Assembly: GCA_949592205.1 (NCBI GenBank)
Contig: CATIUR010000003.1
Location: 77,962,501 to 78,026,500 of the forward strand
Direction of reading: 5' to 3'
Origin: Helichrysum umbraculigerum
Lineage: Eukaryota; Streptophyta; Magnoliopsida; Asterales; Asteraceae
Length of the DNA stretch: 64,000 nucleotides
The notes below the pieces were generated by a model, which saw nothing but the letters and a program-made list of their open reading frames with translations, searched no databases and had not been told where the DNA came from. Shown here in pieces: positions 20,289 to 29,914 of the stretch (the first letter of the stretch is position 1; each line of letters begins with the position of its first letter). Made by a program: the position numbers and the translations under genes.

Positions 20289-20296
20289 TTTATATA
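20289..20296 (-). promoter_or_regulatory. TATA box of pregenomic promoter, copy 2
   Basis: A canonical TATATAAA on the minus strand, located between the repeated GAAGACTTT/TACCG words (20330-20380) and the poly(A) signals (20232 and 20093). Confidence 0.55.
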
Positions 20297-20769
20297 GATC
20301 ATCCGGTTCCATTACCGGCATTCTTCGGTAAAAGTCTTCAATTATTTTGTCAATCGGTAAAGTCTTCAATTATTTGGATGTGATGATGCATTTTCTGTTT
20401 GCTTTTGCAATAATTTGGAACTTGTCGGGGAATCTTTACTTTAATAATTCTTCTTTTGAAAATATAAACACTTTACTTTTTGGTAGGGTCTTCCACTTTC
20501 CTTTTTCTTCTTGTCGTATCTTCAAATAATCTTGATGGAAATATTTCCTAACCACTTTCTTTATGGTAGGGTCTTGCATCCTTCTTTTCTAATAATACTT
20601 CACCTGTAAGTTTTCTTGTTCATATGGACAAATAATGACGTTTTAAAATATAGATGTAAGTAATTTAATCTAGTTCATAAGTAATCAAATTTTCTGGTAT
20701 ATAATAAACTTACACAATAATTTCTTTCTTACATATAGACTCTTATTTTAAAATATAGACACTTGAAAA
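20297..20769 (-). promoter_or_regulatory. Viral intergenic/promoter region, copy 2
   Basis: Counterpart of 9447-9923, nearly identical. It has the same paired GACCCTACC words. One difference creates an ACGTCA (TGACG) word near 20636-20641, a core found in as-1-type plant enhancer elements; copy 1 has ATGATG at this place. No credible gene. Confidence 0.5.
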
Positions 20770-21951
20770 CTAAAGAGTTATGTCGTCATAGGGATCCTGT
20801 GCATCTTGAAATAGATCTTCACTTGGCGTAGGGGAACATTTGATCTCATTTATAATTTTCTGCATTTCCTCAGGAGAAGAGCACTCCTGTAATCTTTTAA
20901 TAAAATCCTTATCTTGTACCTTAGGGGTTGAGGTAGAATAGCTTTCTTGAGAAATAGTCCTTTTGTAATAGTTGGTGACTGCATTAATATCTGCTTGGCT
21001 TTCTTCGATTCTTTTCCACCATTTAACACTAAATTGTCTGTATAGAAGGGGTGGAGAGGTATCTCTGGCTTCTTGCTTTTTATAGGTAAATAAAATAATC
21101 CATGGTAACTTGAATATAGCAGAAAACTGAAGAGTATATTCTTCTGGACAAATATGATCTTGCATAAAGTAATCTTTATATTTATGGAATCCTTCTAATA
21201 TTTTGGTAGGAAATATAGCTGGAATGCATCCAAAATATCTGAACCATTTAATAAACCACTTGGGGTAGTTGTTGGAAAACTTTTCAGCGAAATAGAAAAA
21301 CCAAGTATGGTTAAAATTTCTTAGTAAAAAGGCATGAAACCATGCGTCTTGGTAATCATAATAATTATAGATAGGATATTGAGGATAGCAGGCGAGAGTT
21401 TTATGAGTAAAGGGTTTTAAAGACCATTCGTCTGGAGATATAACCTTGATAATCTTTACTTTGCTGCAATCAATGTGACTGGGATTCTTTTGGTTGAGAG
21501 TATGATCAATAATAACAGATCCACTATCAACTAAAATAGCCTGATAATATTCTCTAGTCTTATATTCATCAATATAAAAATGGGAACCTCTTGGGTATAG
21601 GTAATCAATAAGGGTGAGAAAACTTTGGTCAAGTTTTTGTTCTTCTATAGGCTCAAGAATCTTAACAACCTGTCTATTGGAATTAATAGAGTATTCGGGT
21701 GTGTTTGTTGGTGTATTTTTGGGTTGAATTATTGTTGGTCTAATTGTAGGTGAGACGGTTGGATGTATAGGATTTTTGGTTGGAATGGTTTGTGCAAGAG
21801 CAGAATATGGTGGTCTTGTCCTAGGTGCTATAGGTCCAAATTGGTTTGGGTGTATAGGTAATTCTGGAAAATTTCTTGAAATATAGGTTGATGACGAAGA
21901 AGGTTGACTCATAGTATGTTTGGTTAGAACGACTTTCTTCTTTTCGCTCAT
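20770..21951 (-). CDS. Last viral ORF, 393 aa, unknown function, copy 2 (intact)
   Basis: 393 residues. Residues 1-100 are Pro/Ser/Thr/Ile-rich and probably disordered. Residues about 135-320 are rich in Trp, Tyr and Phe and look folded (for example NHTWFFYFAEKF, YPKWFIKWFRYFG, and FSVKWWKRI near 305-313). The C-terminus is charged, Ser/Pro-rich and acidic. The ATG overlaps the RT ORF stop by 4 nt. The position after RT/RNase H is that of the transactivator/viroplasmin ORF in caulimoviruses and related genera, but no transactivator motif is recognised. Function therefore remains unknown; a transactivator, inclusion-body or aphid/host-factor role are all possible. Confidence 0.8.
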   Translation of the reverse strand: MSEKKKVVLTKHTMSQPSSSSTYISRNFPELPIHPNQFGPIAPRTRPPYSALAQTIPTKNPIHPTVSPTIRPTIIQPKNTPTNTPEYSINSNRQVVKILEPIEEQKLDQSFLTLIDYLYPRGSHFYIDEYKTREYYQAILVDSGSVIIDHTLNQKNPSHIDCSKVKIIKVISPDEWSLKPFTHKTLACYPQYPIYNYYDYQDAWFHAFLLRNFNHTWFFYFAEKFSNNYPKWFIKWFRYFGCIPAIFPTKILEGFHKYKDYFMQDHICPEEYTLQFSAIFKLPWIILFTYKKQEARDTSPPLLYRQFSVKWWKRIEESQADINAVTNYYKRTISQESYSTSTPKVQDKDFIKRLQECSSPEEMQKIINEIKCSPTPSEDLFQDAQDPYDDITL

Positions 21952-22952
21952 TTTCCCTGTAAAAATTCTCTTGATAAAAAATCGGGTAAAGAATTGTCTT
22001 TTCCTTTTATAAATTCGATTGTAAAATCAAAATTTCCTAAAATAGCTTGCCATCTAGCAAAAACTTGTTTAGAGATTAAATTTTTAACATCCTTTTCTAA
22101 AATATATTTAGCGGATAAACAATCAATTCTTAATAAAAAAGGTTTCATATACAAATCATCTTCAAATTTTTTAATATTTAGAACAATACTTAAAATTTCC
22201 TTTTTAATAGTAGAATAATTCTTTTGAGTGTCATTCCAGGAACCAGAATAGAATCGTACAAGTTTTTCTTCTTCATTATTTAGTTTTTGTTTTAATATTC
22301 CTCCAAATCCTAAGTCACTAGCGTCAGTTTCAACGATAAGACTTGCATTAGGATGTGGTATATTAAGGCATGGAAGAATTTTTATCTTTTCTTTAATATG
22401 TTTGACAATTTCTGTATGTTCTTCGGTCCATGGCTTTGGATTTTTCTTTAATCGATCGTATAGTGGTTTACATATAATTCCCAAATCTTTAAAGAAATCA
22501 TGAATATAGTTTAAGCAACCTAAAAATCTTTGCAATTGAGTTTTATCTTTTATTTCATTAGGAAATTTATTGGTAAATTCAAGACTTCTTTCTATTGGTT
22601 TTATAGTTCCTTGAATGATATTATGACCTAGAAATCTTACATCTGTTTGAAATAATAACATTTTTGTGGGTGAAACTGCTAATCCATTTTTGTAAATAGT
22701 ATCATAAAATATATTTAAGTGTTTAAAATGTTGATCAATGTTTTTTGAAAATATTAAAACATCATCAATATAAACGATTACAAAATTTCCAATTGGTAAA
22801 ATAATATCATTCATAATATTTTGAAATTCTGATGGAGCGTTTTTTAATCCAAAGGGCATAACGTTCCATTCAAAGTGTCCAAAAGGGACATTAAATCCTG
22901 TTTTATACTTATCTTCTTCTTTTATTTGGATTTGCCAAAATCCAGATTTCAT
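21948..22952 (-). CDS. Caulimovirid RT palm and RNase H, copy 2
   Basis: 334 residues from an internal Met. Residues 1-110 are RT palm with the YIDD catalytic box at 61-64, preceded by FGLKNAPSEFQ. Residues 120-195 are thumb/connection. Residues 205-330 are RNase H with acidic residues D210 (TDASD), E252, D277 (RIDCLS) and D324 (LPDFLS), all kept. It is separated from the upstream ORF by a one-nucleotide frame difference at an eight-A run, exactly as in copy 1. In a working virus, RT and RNase H would turn the pregenomic RNA into DNA. Confidence 0.88.
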   Translation of the reverse strand: MKSGFWQIQIKEEDKYKTGFNVPFGHFEWNVMPFGLKNAPSEFQNIMNDIILPIGNFVIVYIDDVLIFSKNIDQHFKHLNIFYDTIYKNGLAVSPTKMLLFQTDVRFLGHNIIQGTIKPIERSLEFTNKFPNEIKDKTQLQRFLGCLNYIHDFFKDLGIICKPLYDRLKKNPKPWTEEHTEIVKHIKEKIKILPCLNIPHPNASLIVETDASDLGFGGILKQKLNNEEEKLVRFYSGSWNDTQKNYSTIKKEILSIVLNIKKFEDDLYMKPFLLRIDCLSAKYILEKDVKNLISKQVFARWQAILGNFDFTIEFIKGKDNSLPDFLSREFLQGK

Positions 22953-22977
22953 ATCAAATTTCGAAAATATTTTTGAG

Positions 22978-25900
22978 TCATATAATTTTTTTTAATAAAT
23001 CTCTTTTATTGGGTATAGGATATCTAATCCATTCTAATACTTTATTTAAGGGTTTATAATTTATAACTAATCTTGGTATACCTCTTTCAATTTCTGCATT
23101 ATTAATTACATAAAAGGCTGAGCAAGACCAGGGTGACTTAGAGGGTCTAATAAGTCCTTTTTCTAATAATTCTTTGATTTCCTTTTTACAATTTAACTCT
23201 AATTCAATAGACATATGTATAGACTTTGCTTTAGTAGGTATATTCTTTTCATTGAATTCTTTTATATAAGGTAATCCTACTGTGTGTTGTTTTCTTTTCC
23301 AAAAAGCACTGGGTATAGTTGAGCACACATTATTTCTAAATTTTTCTTCAATAAATTTTACTTTGTTCTGTATATTTTTGTCTTGTAATTGATTATATAT
23401 TCTTTTATCATTTATTTCATTAATTAAAAATTCAGCTTGTTTTCTTTTATTTTTGATTAAATGTAATTCATGGGTAACAATAGGTGTAGTGAATTCGAAA
23501 ATTATTTCTTTATTTAATACTTTTGTAATAATACCTCTTTCGTCTACACTTATAGGATATAATTGTATTATAAAGGGTAATCCTAAAATAATTTGAGAAG
23601 TTAAATTCTTTACTAATATAAGATGGGTTTTAAAACAATAATTTTCTTTACATATATGGACATTGGATAATTTATAGCCTATACTAAGTCTAGATCCACT
23701 GGCCGTGGATAATCTTTGAGTAGATTTTTCAAAATATTTAGTTGGAATTAAACCTTCCTGTATACAATTTAAATCTGCTCCAGAGTCAACTAAAGCAATT
23801 AAGGTTATTTTAAATTCTCCGTTTATCATTATATTTACTTTCGTATGCCATCTTTGATATTTAGTATATTGGATTGCATTAATTATAGGTTCAATTAAGG
23901 GTTTTTCTTCTGAGGTTATATTTTGTTTAATTTCATTTTCCTCTATAGTTTTAACCTTTTCTTTTAAAATTCTTATTTCTGTTTTAACCATATTAAGTTC
24001 TTCTTGTAAGTCTTGTATTGTTATAGGTTTGGTTTTACTAAATCTTTTGCATATTTCATTAAAATTATATATAGTATAATCTTCTTCTTCATTACTCTGA
24101 TTTTTTAATTTTCCTTCTAACTGTTTTAAATATAAATTTTTTGCTTCTTTATTATCGAGTTTACTTATCATATCTATTAATAAATGTAATTCATCATTAT
24201 TAGTAATAACATTAATTTTATAGTTACAATTACATGTTCCTATACATTCACAATCTTCAGAGTTGCTGTTATTTTTAGATGATTCTTCTTCAATTTTATT
24301 TAAATCATTTTCACTATAATCAGATATATTTGATTCATTATCTTTGATTAATTTACTAATTTTTTGTCTAAGATCTTCCATGTCAATTTCATTAATTTTA
24401 GTTTTAGAATAGCAATCTTTTGACATATGTCCGGGTCTACCACATTTATAACAAATAATAATATTTTGATTGTTCTGGTTTTTATTTTCTCTTCTATATT
24501 TGTTATTATATTTTTTGTATGATACTTTCTTTTTTCTTTTATAATCTTTATTTTGATAGTATTCTTGATTATTTTTTATAGGTTGTTTATTATATCTTTT
24601 ATATTTTGTTTTCTTAGAACTAGAAGGGGGCAATATTAGAGGTTCATAACCATATTGTTCACAAAAATTTCCTAGTTCATGTCTTCCTCCTATTCCTTCC
24701 TTTTTAATTTTTGCTTTTAGTTTTAGATCAGAACATATAGCTAATCCTTCTTTATTAACATAGTTTATGATTTCTCCATAGGTTAATTCTTTATAAGGAA
24801 TTTCATTATTATAATCATTTCTAATTCTTTCAGCAAATAATTTTGGTAATCCGGCAATAAATCTTTCTTTCCAATAGGATTCTCTACAGTCTGGTCTAGT
24901 CATAACTTTTGCTAAGAAAACATCTTTATACCATCTAAAATCTTGTAATTTTCTACATGTTAAATTTAATAATATAGTTGAATTTCTTTCTTGATATTCT
25001 GCTGGGTTTCCTACATAATTTTTTATAATAGCATAAACTAGAGTATTTAAAGAATCATCAATCTGGGTTTGAACAGCTGATCCATTTTCTGTTTTTATAA
25101 TTAATTTTTTTGAATTTAGTATATGATTTTTTTCATCTTGAGTTACATAACTATCCCACCATCCTTTTAATACTCCTGTAAATCCTGATATTATCATTTG
25201 TGTTATTTTATTATCTGGATTTTTATGAGCTTTATAAGAAGTTGCTGCCATAGTCATTTCTTGTAATAAGTTTAAAATTTGATATTCTGTTTGACCATCT
25301 ATATTCCATTCATATATTGAATTACCATCGTATCTAGATTGTACAATTTTATCTCTTTCTTCATATTGTAAATCTGGTGGTGTTGGTCTATAATAATAAT
25401 TTCTTGTTTCTGGTCGGGGAGTATAAGTCTTATTGGATGTATAAGGATTGTATTTTATTTTTTCTATATTATGAAATTGTTCTTCTATTTCAGATATATC
25501 AGAGGTTTCGTCTTCATTTATAGCATTTATATTATGATTTGATATAGTAAATTTTTGTAATTTTTCTTCAATTTCTCTTAATAGTTTACTTTGTCCTCCT
25601 AGATTTATAGGTGTTTCTATATTGTAGGGTATAAATATAGGGTTTTCTTCTACTTGTATATTAGTTGAAGTATTTGAAGTACTTGCTTCTTCATTTTTAT
25701 ATTCTATTCTATCTAATTGTTGTCCTATAGTGTTTAACATTTCATTAGTATGATTATTTTGATATACAATATTTTTTAATATTTTATCAGTATCTGGTTT
25801 ATCAGCTTTTGAAAAGGGTATTCCTATATATTCCTTTTCTTCCCTTTTTATAATTATATCTTTACAAGGTGGCTTAATACTTATAATTTCTTCATTATTT

Positions 25901-26163
25901 GTTAAATCAGTATAGGATCTATTTATATTAGTTGTTGTTTCAATCTTGGCTTTATAAGGAAATTCTATATTTTCTTCTATACAATATAATTCAAACCATG
26001 TAAAAAATGGTATATTTTCTTTATTGTCTTGCATATAAAGGATCCATTTTAATTCATGAAACATCTTTTTATCTTTAAAATTAAAATCATACCATGTAAA
26101 TTTTTCTTTATTATAGTTATTTAATCTTTCTTTCAATAAATATTCTAAATCTTTTATATTCAT
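22978..26163 (-). CDS. Caulimovirid coat protein-protease-RT N-terminus, copy 2
   Basis: 1061 residues with the same domain order as copy 1: acidic helical N-terminus, coat region, basic stretch, CCHC knuckle at 571-584, protease DSG at 793-795, and RT start. Two residue differences from copy 1 stand out, near 494 (Ile versus Lys) and 568 (Asn versus Asp). The frame closes at the same TGA after the eight-A run. The two copies sharing this end means that it predates the duplication, or that it is tolerated because of slippage. Upstream start context is the same 4-nt gap after the small ORF. Confidence 0.9.
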   Translation of the reverse strand: MNIKDLEYLLKERLNNYNKEKFTWYDFNFKDKKMFHELKWILYMQDNKENIPFFTWFELYCIEENIEFPYKAKIETTTNINRSYTDLTNNEEIISIKPPCKDIIIKREEKEYIGIPFSKADKPDTDKILKNIVYQNNHTNEMLNTIGQQLDRIEYKNEEASTSNTSTNIQVEENPIFIPYNIETPINLGGQSKLLREIEEKLQKFTISNHNINAINEDETSDISEIEEQFHNIEKIKYNPYTSNKTYTPRPETRNYYYRPTPPDLQYEERDKIVQSRYDGNSIYEWNIDGQTEYQILNLLQEMTMAATSYKAHKNPDNKITQMIISGFTGVLKGWWDSYVTQDEKNHILNSKKLIIKTENGSAVQTQIDDSLNTLVYAIIKNYVGNPAEYQERNSTILLNLTCRKLQDFRWYKDVFLAKVMTRPDCRESYWKERFIAGLPKLFAERIRNDYNNEIPYKELTYGEIINYVNKEGLAICSDLKLKAKIKKEGIGGRHELGNFCEQYGYEPLILPPSSSKKTKYKRYNKQPIKNNQEYYQNKDYKRKKKVSYKKYNNKYRRENKNQNNQNIIICYKCGRPGHMSKDCYSKTKINEIDMEDLRQKISKLIKDNESNISDYSENDLNKIEEESSKNNSNSEDCECIGTCNCNYKINVITNNDELHLLIDMISKLDNKEAKNLYLKQLEGKLKNQSNEEEDYTIYNFNEICKRFSKTKPITIQDLQEELNMVKTEIRILKEKVKTIEENEIKQNITSEEKPLIEPIINAIQYTKYQRWHTKVNIMINGEFKITLIALVDSGADLNCIQEGLIPTKYFEKSTQRLSTASGSRLSIGYKLSNVHICKENYCFKTHLILVKNLTSQIILGLPFIIQLYPISVDERGIITKVLNKEIIFEFTTPIVTHELHLIKNKRKQAEFLINEINDKRIYNQLQDKNIQNKVKFIEEKFRNNVCSTIPSAFWKRKQHTVGLPYIKEFNEKNIPTKAKSIHMSIELELNCKKEIKELLEKGLIRPSKSPWSCSAFYVINNAEIERGIPRLVINYKPLNKVLEWIRYPIPNKRDLLKKII

Positions 26164-26167
26164 TGTT

Positions 26168-26428
26168 TTAACAAATTGTTAATTTAGATCTTGTTGTTTT
26201 TATTTTATTTGCATTTATTTTTAATAGTATATTTATTGTATCTATATGTTTTGATGTAATATTTTTTATTTGTTTTATTTGATCTTTACTTAACCATTTA
26301 TACTTTCTATCTCTTTTTATTCTAAATTCTTCTATCTGTTGAATTAATTGTTTTCGTTCTTCATATAAAAACATTAAATAAACTGAAATAAACTTATTAT
26401 GATCATTATTCATTTGTATTTTACTCAT
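26168..26428 (-). CDS. Small viral ORF (86 aa), copy 2
   Basis: Identical in sequence to the copy 1 protein at 17959-18219. It has the same ATGA overlap with the movement-protein ORF and the same 4-nt gap to the coat/polymerase ORF. It is helical and basic at the C-terminus, possibly a virion-associated protein, not proven by any motif. Confidence 0.7.
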   Translation of the reverse strand: MSKIQMNNDHNKFISVYLMFLYEERKQLIQQIEEFRIKRDRKYKWLSKDQIKQIKNITSKHIDTINILLKINANKIKTTRSKLTIC

Positions 26429-27486
26429 AATTGTTCTTCTCTGTAATAATCTACTTCAGATTTAGAGGGGTTATAAGAGTTACTAAAATCTTCACTTATA
26501 TTATCATCTTCATATAGTGGTTTAGGTATAGATCTATTAAAATCAACTCCTTTAACTCTCATAGACTGTGATCTTCTTAGTAAGGGTTCACTAGATTTTG
26601 AACTAGAGGTTTCGGGAATATATGTAGAATATCTAGGTGGTTCTTTTCCAAAATCTATCTCTATACTTCCGTCAGTATGTTCTGTAATATCTGATATTTT
26701 GCTAATAGTTTCTAAAGGTTTGGGTGAACTTATATCTTCTAATTTCCAATTTTGGTTTTGAGTAATTTCATTCCATTTTAATCTTTTAGGTATATTGACT
26801 CTAGAATTTCTAGTATTAGCTTCAAATATTATAGTTTCATCTTTTGGTGACATTAATTTTGATCTTGGTTCCACAGTAGTGGTCATAGTTTTATATAAAA
26901 CTCTATATATAACGAGTATAGGGTCAGTTCCTTGTTTAATATCTAAATTTTTTGTTTTAATTGTTAAGGTTAAAGTATCTAATATATTTTTATCGAATAA
27001 AGATATAGTGAAATTAGGATAACAATTAAAATATATAGGGCCATTACATATATTGGATTCCGCCATAGCTAATAAAGAATTTTTAAAATTTAAATGTCTA
27101 GCATCTCTTAATATAACTAAAGTAGGTACATCTAATCCTATTCTAGTCAAGGGTTTAATAGCTATCTGTATTAATCCTATATGTAGAAATTTATAGCTTT
27201 TCATATGTTCTTTAATAGTATTCTTGGAAAAAAGTTGTATACATTGATTATTTTGTAGAAGAGGTAAAGTCTTTTTTGTTTGTTTTATAGAATATCCCTG
27301 GAAATAATCAAAAGAACCAATCTTATAAATATTACTAATCTTTTGTTTAGGTATACTCCAATCTTTCAAATTGTTTTCAATATTTGAAATAGAAACTTCC
27401 ATAGAATTTGTATGATCATGTTCTTCTTCGATTTCAGAAGTAGAACTACCTTTTTGATTTGATAGTAATCTTGCGACTCTATTCAT
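26425..27486 (-). CDS. Caulimovirid movement protein, copy 2
   Basis: 353 residues with the 30K-superfamily core at about 80-240, as in copy 1, and a Ser/Pro-rich, charged C-terminal tail. The start ATG (27484-27486) is the same as in copy 1. One conservative difference is seen near residue 71 (Lys here). The ORF is open throughout. Confidence 0.88.
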   Translation of the reverse strand: MNRVARLLSNQKGSSTSEIEEEHDHTNSMEVSISNIENNLKDWSIPKQKISNIYKIGSFDYFQGYSIKQTKKTLPLLQNNQCIQLFSKNTIKEHMKSYKFLHIGLIQIAIKPLTRIGLDVPTLVILRDARHLNFKNSLLAMAESNICNGPIYFNCYPNFTISLFDKNILDTLTLTIKTKNLDIKQGTDPILVIYRVLYKTMTTTVEPRSKLMSPKDETIIFEANTRNSRVNIPKRLKWNEITQNQNWKLEDISSPKPLETISKISDITEHTDGSIEIDFGKEPPRYSTYIPETSSSKSSEPLLRRSQSMRVKGVDFNRSIPKPLYEDDNISEDFSNSYNPSKSEVDYYREEQL

Positions 27487-27778
27487 ATTTAATTATTAAC
27501 TATTTGATTTAAACTTTGTTTTCAGAAAACCTTAACTTTTAATGTTGATTGAACATACCTTCTCCGGGAACACCTCCATATCGCTGTGGTACGGTCGTCT
27601 TACTGTCTGTCTGCGACTAATTCCAACCAGCTGATCGACAGGGCTTACCAACGCAGATGTATATTTTCTCAGCATATATAAATTAATTTTTTCTTTCAAC
27701 AATGATGAAATCAAACAATTCATAATTTTCATAAGAATATAATCCATAACTACTACCACCTCAAAAAAATGAGCTCAT

Positions 27779-27780
<2 letters not shown>
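27487..27780 (-). promoter_or_regulatory. Viral leader, copy 2, truncated inside primer site
   Basis: Counterpart of 19278-19568 with the 75-codon leader frame at 27532-27759 still open. Sequence identity ends at GAGCTCATGG (27771-27780), inside the primer site, and the (TA)n run begins at once. Confidence 0.7.

Positions 27781-27840
<60 letters not shown>
27781..27840. repeat. (TA)n microsatellite at right edge of viral dimer
   Basis: CATATATA... run of about 60 bp immediately next to the truncated primer site. Confidence 0.95.
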
Positions 27841-27843
<3 letters not shown>

Positions 27844-28113
27844 GGGGAATAAAAAAGAAAAAAAAATTGAGAGTGAAGAGGGAGAAGGAATATGGACCAA
27901 TCATTTTAAAATTAAATATAAGGGTATTATAGGTTATTTACTATTAATTAATTTAATTATCATCCGAAATTTGAATACGTGTAGCAGTTTGTTCGTAATA
28001 CATGGAGATCGGTTATATCCCCTTTTTCATTCCTCTTATTTATATTCGATCGAAGAACTTGTTTGAAGCAATTAAATGAAGTATATGATTTGGCGTAATT
28101 GATTTACCGTATA
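27841..28113. other. AT-rich DNA, no feature seen
   Basis: Begins with a purine-rich patch (27841-27895) and continues AT-rich. No gene, RNA or transposon end was recognised. Confidence 0.4.
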
Positions 28114-28370
28114 TTTTTTTTTGAAAGGCAGTAGTGGAATAACTGACGGACCTTTGGCCCACCCGATCATCTTCACAAACGGTTACTCCTCTGGAATCGA
28201 GTAACCGCCCCTGAATTTGAAGCCAAGGCGACGCCCTATAGGGGTTGCTCTCCCATGTCTTGAATGGGTATAGCGTCGCAGGAGTCCCCCTCACAATAAG
28301 GCTTAAATTCATCACCCCAGGAAGAAACCATTATGGAAAACTCTCTGACCACTGGGCCAAGATCCCAATG
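28114..28370 (-). mobile_element. SINE-like element
   Basis: On the minus strand a TGGCCCAGTGG word (28359-28349), close to a Pol III A box, lies near the 5' end, and the unit ends in a run of nine A (T-run 28114-28122). It is 257 bp long and GC-richer than its surroundings, without gene-like reading frames. A clear B box at usual spacing and a target-site duplication were not found, so the class is probable, not proven. Confidence 0.5.
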
Positions 28371-29209
28371 GAATTTCCATGTTTGTCAATCACAATTCAC
28401 AAGTAAATGAATATTTGATTGTTTCAGTAGTTTTAATTTAAAGAAACCATTTTTTTTCTTCTCGAAATCCATAGATTTGTTTGAATTTCTGTATGTGACC
28501 ATCTTATTTGTTTCCAATAAATTGTCAAATTTGAAGAAACTCATTGTCTAAATTTTCTAATCACAATCCGATACTTGTGAATAACAATGACTTTTGCAAA
28601 TCAGTTTGTTTTTATATTTCGAAACTAATTAGTATATTAATAATATTTCCTTGAACTCAACATTCGTTATTTGTGTTGTGTAGGCATCGGTTCTTATTAA
28701 TCGAATAGTTGAATGAATTATTTATAAATTGTGACTTGTTAGTTTGATGTATACACTTTGCAATTGTATCGTTGATTCAGTTATATGAAAAAATGATTCA
28801 GTTCGTCTTTCATGTATGCTATTGTTGCAATAGAATCATTTTATTTTAGGATTGAATAATCGATGTGTAATTATTTCCAATAATGTTCATGTTCTAGAGA
28901 AAAGTATAGATATATTTTATAAAAAATAGAAACATGTACAACAATTATATTGTACGTGATATTAGCTTTAACATTAACTGATTCAACAAAATATATACAC
29001 GATTCAGAAAACAAACACTTTGATTCACAAGCATGGTATAACGTTGATTCACTATATTACCAAATATGCTATAACTTTGATTCACATTATATAATATTGA
29101 TTCACACTTAAATTTATATGTACTTTATTTGGGATCTCAAAATTGTAAGGATATAAGTATTTAGAGAGCTATCATATAAAAATGGTGATTATTTGTATCT
29201 GTATACAAT
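28371..29209. other. AT-rich DNA, no feature seen
   Basis: No gene-like frame, transposon end or structured RNA was recognised. The word GATTCA recurs several times around 28770-29110. Confidence 0.4.
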
Positions 29210-29914
29210 TAGGGATGGCAATCGACATCTAACCCGGTGGACATCCATCCGATCCATCCATTTCAAATGGATATGGATGATCTAAATGGATATATACCGG
29301 ATATGGATATGGATACGGATGTGGATGATTAGTGGATCGGATGTGGATGACAATTTATCATCCACGGATTCACCCATTACACCCGAAATCCATATCTGCA
29401 TATACATATACATTTATTATATAAACATATTAACTCTATTATATTTATAACAATTTAAGCGGATCATTCTTATACATCAAAATTTATAACAAAAAATTTA
29501 TTTTCACTCGTCATTTTCATCATATAATTTCAATAAATTGAAATTCCTACATTCCTATCCAAATAAACCACCGTACAGGTAATTTTTTATTCCACTATAC
29601 AATTGGAAGTCACAAACCAACAATGAAAGTGTGCCTATCAAACCAAGAAACAACAAATAAGTGTTTTGAGTTTTGTAAAAACTATATATTATATGTATCT
29701 GTAACAATTTGTGTCAAGAATATCACGATGCTTAACAATTTTTTTGATATCCAATGGATATCCATAAACCTGCTACATCCAGTGGATATGGATGTGGATA
29801 GATGATTTGTAAATTTGATGGATATGGATATGGATATGGATATGGATGAAGAGAAATAAATGGATATGGATATTGATATAACTCCACCCGATCCATATCC
29901 GATCCATTACCATC
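29210..29914. mobile_element. hAT-like MITE with GGATAT repeats, cut by Tekay element
   Basis: Starts TAGGGATGGCAATCG and ends, complemented, GATGGTAATGG, giving an imperfect inverted end of about 11 bp. The last few bases are missing because the Tekay LTR begins at 29915. Both flanks of the interior carry GGATAT/ATATCC tandem words (29262-29345 and 29755-29895). No transposase is present. Confidence 0.5.

Larger units (their letters stand above)
9173..27781 (-). mobile_element. Endogenous caulimovirid, head-to-tail dimer
   Basis: Two nearly identical copies of a circular-type pararetrovirus genome lie head to tail on the minus strand. Copy 1 is 9173-19580 and copy 2 is 19581-27781. Without later insertions the unit is about 7.77 kb, usual for Caulimoviridae. 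Each has a Met-tRNA primer site, movement protein, small ORF, coat/protease/RT ORF, RT/RNase H ORF and a terminal ORF, and no integrase, as expected for this family. The inner junction (about 19569-19590) keeps a complete primer site. The outer left end lacks the primer site and the outer right end stops inside it. Genus cannot be fixed from sequence alone; a separate movement-protein ORF plus a fused coat-polymerase ORF and an extra 3' ORF do not match a well-known genus exactly. Confidence 0.9.
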
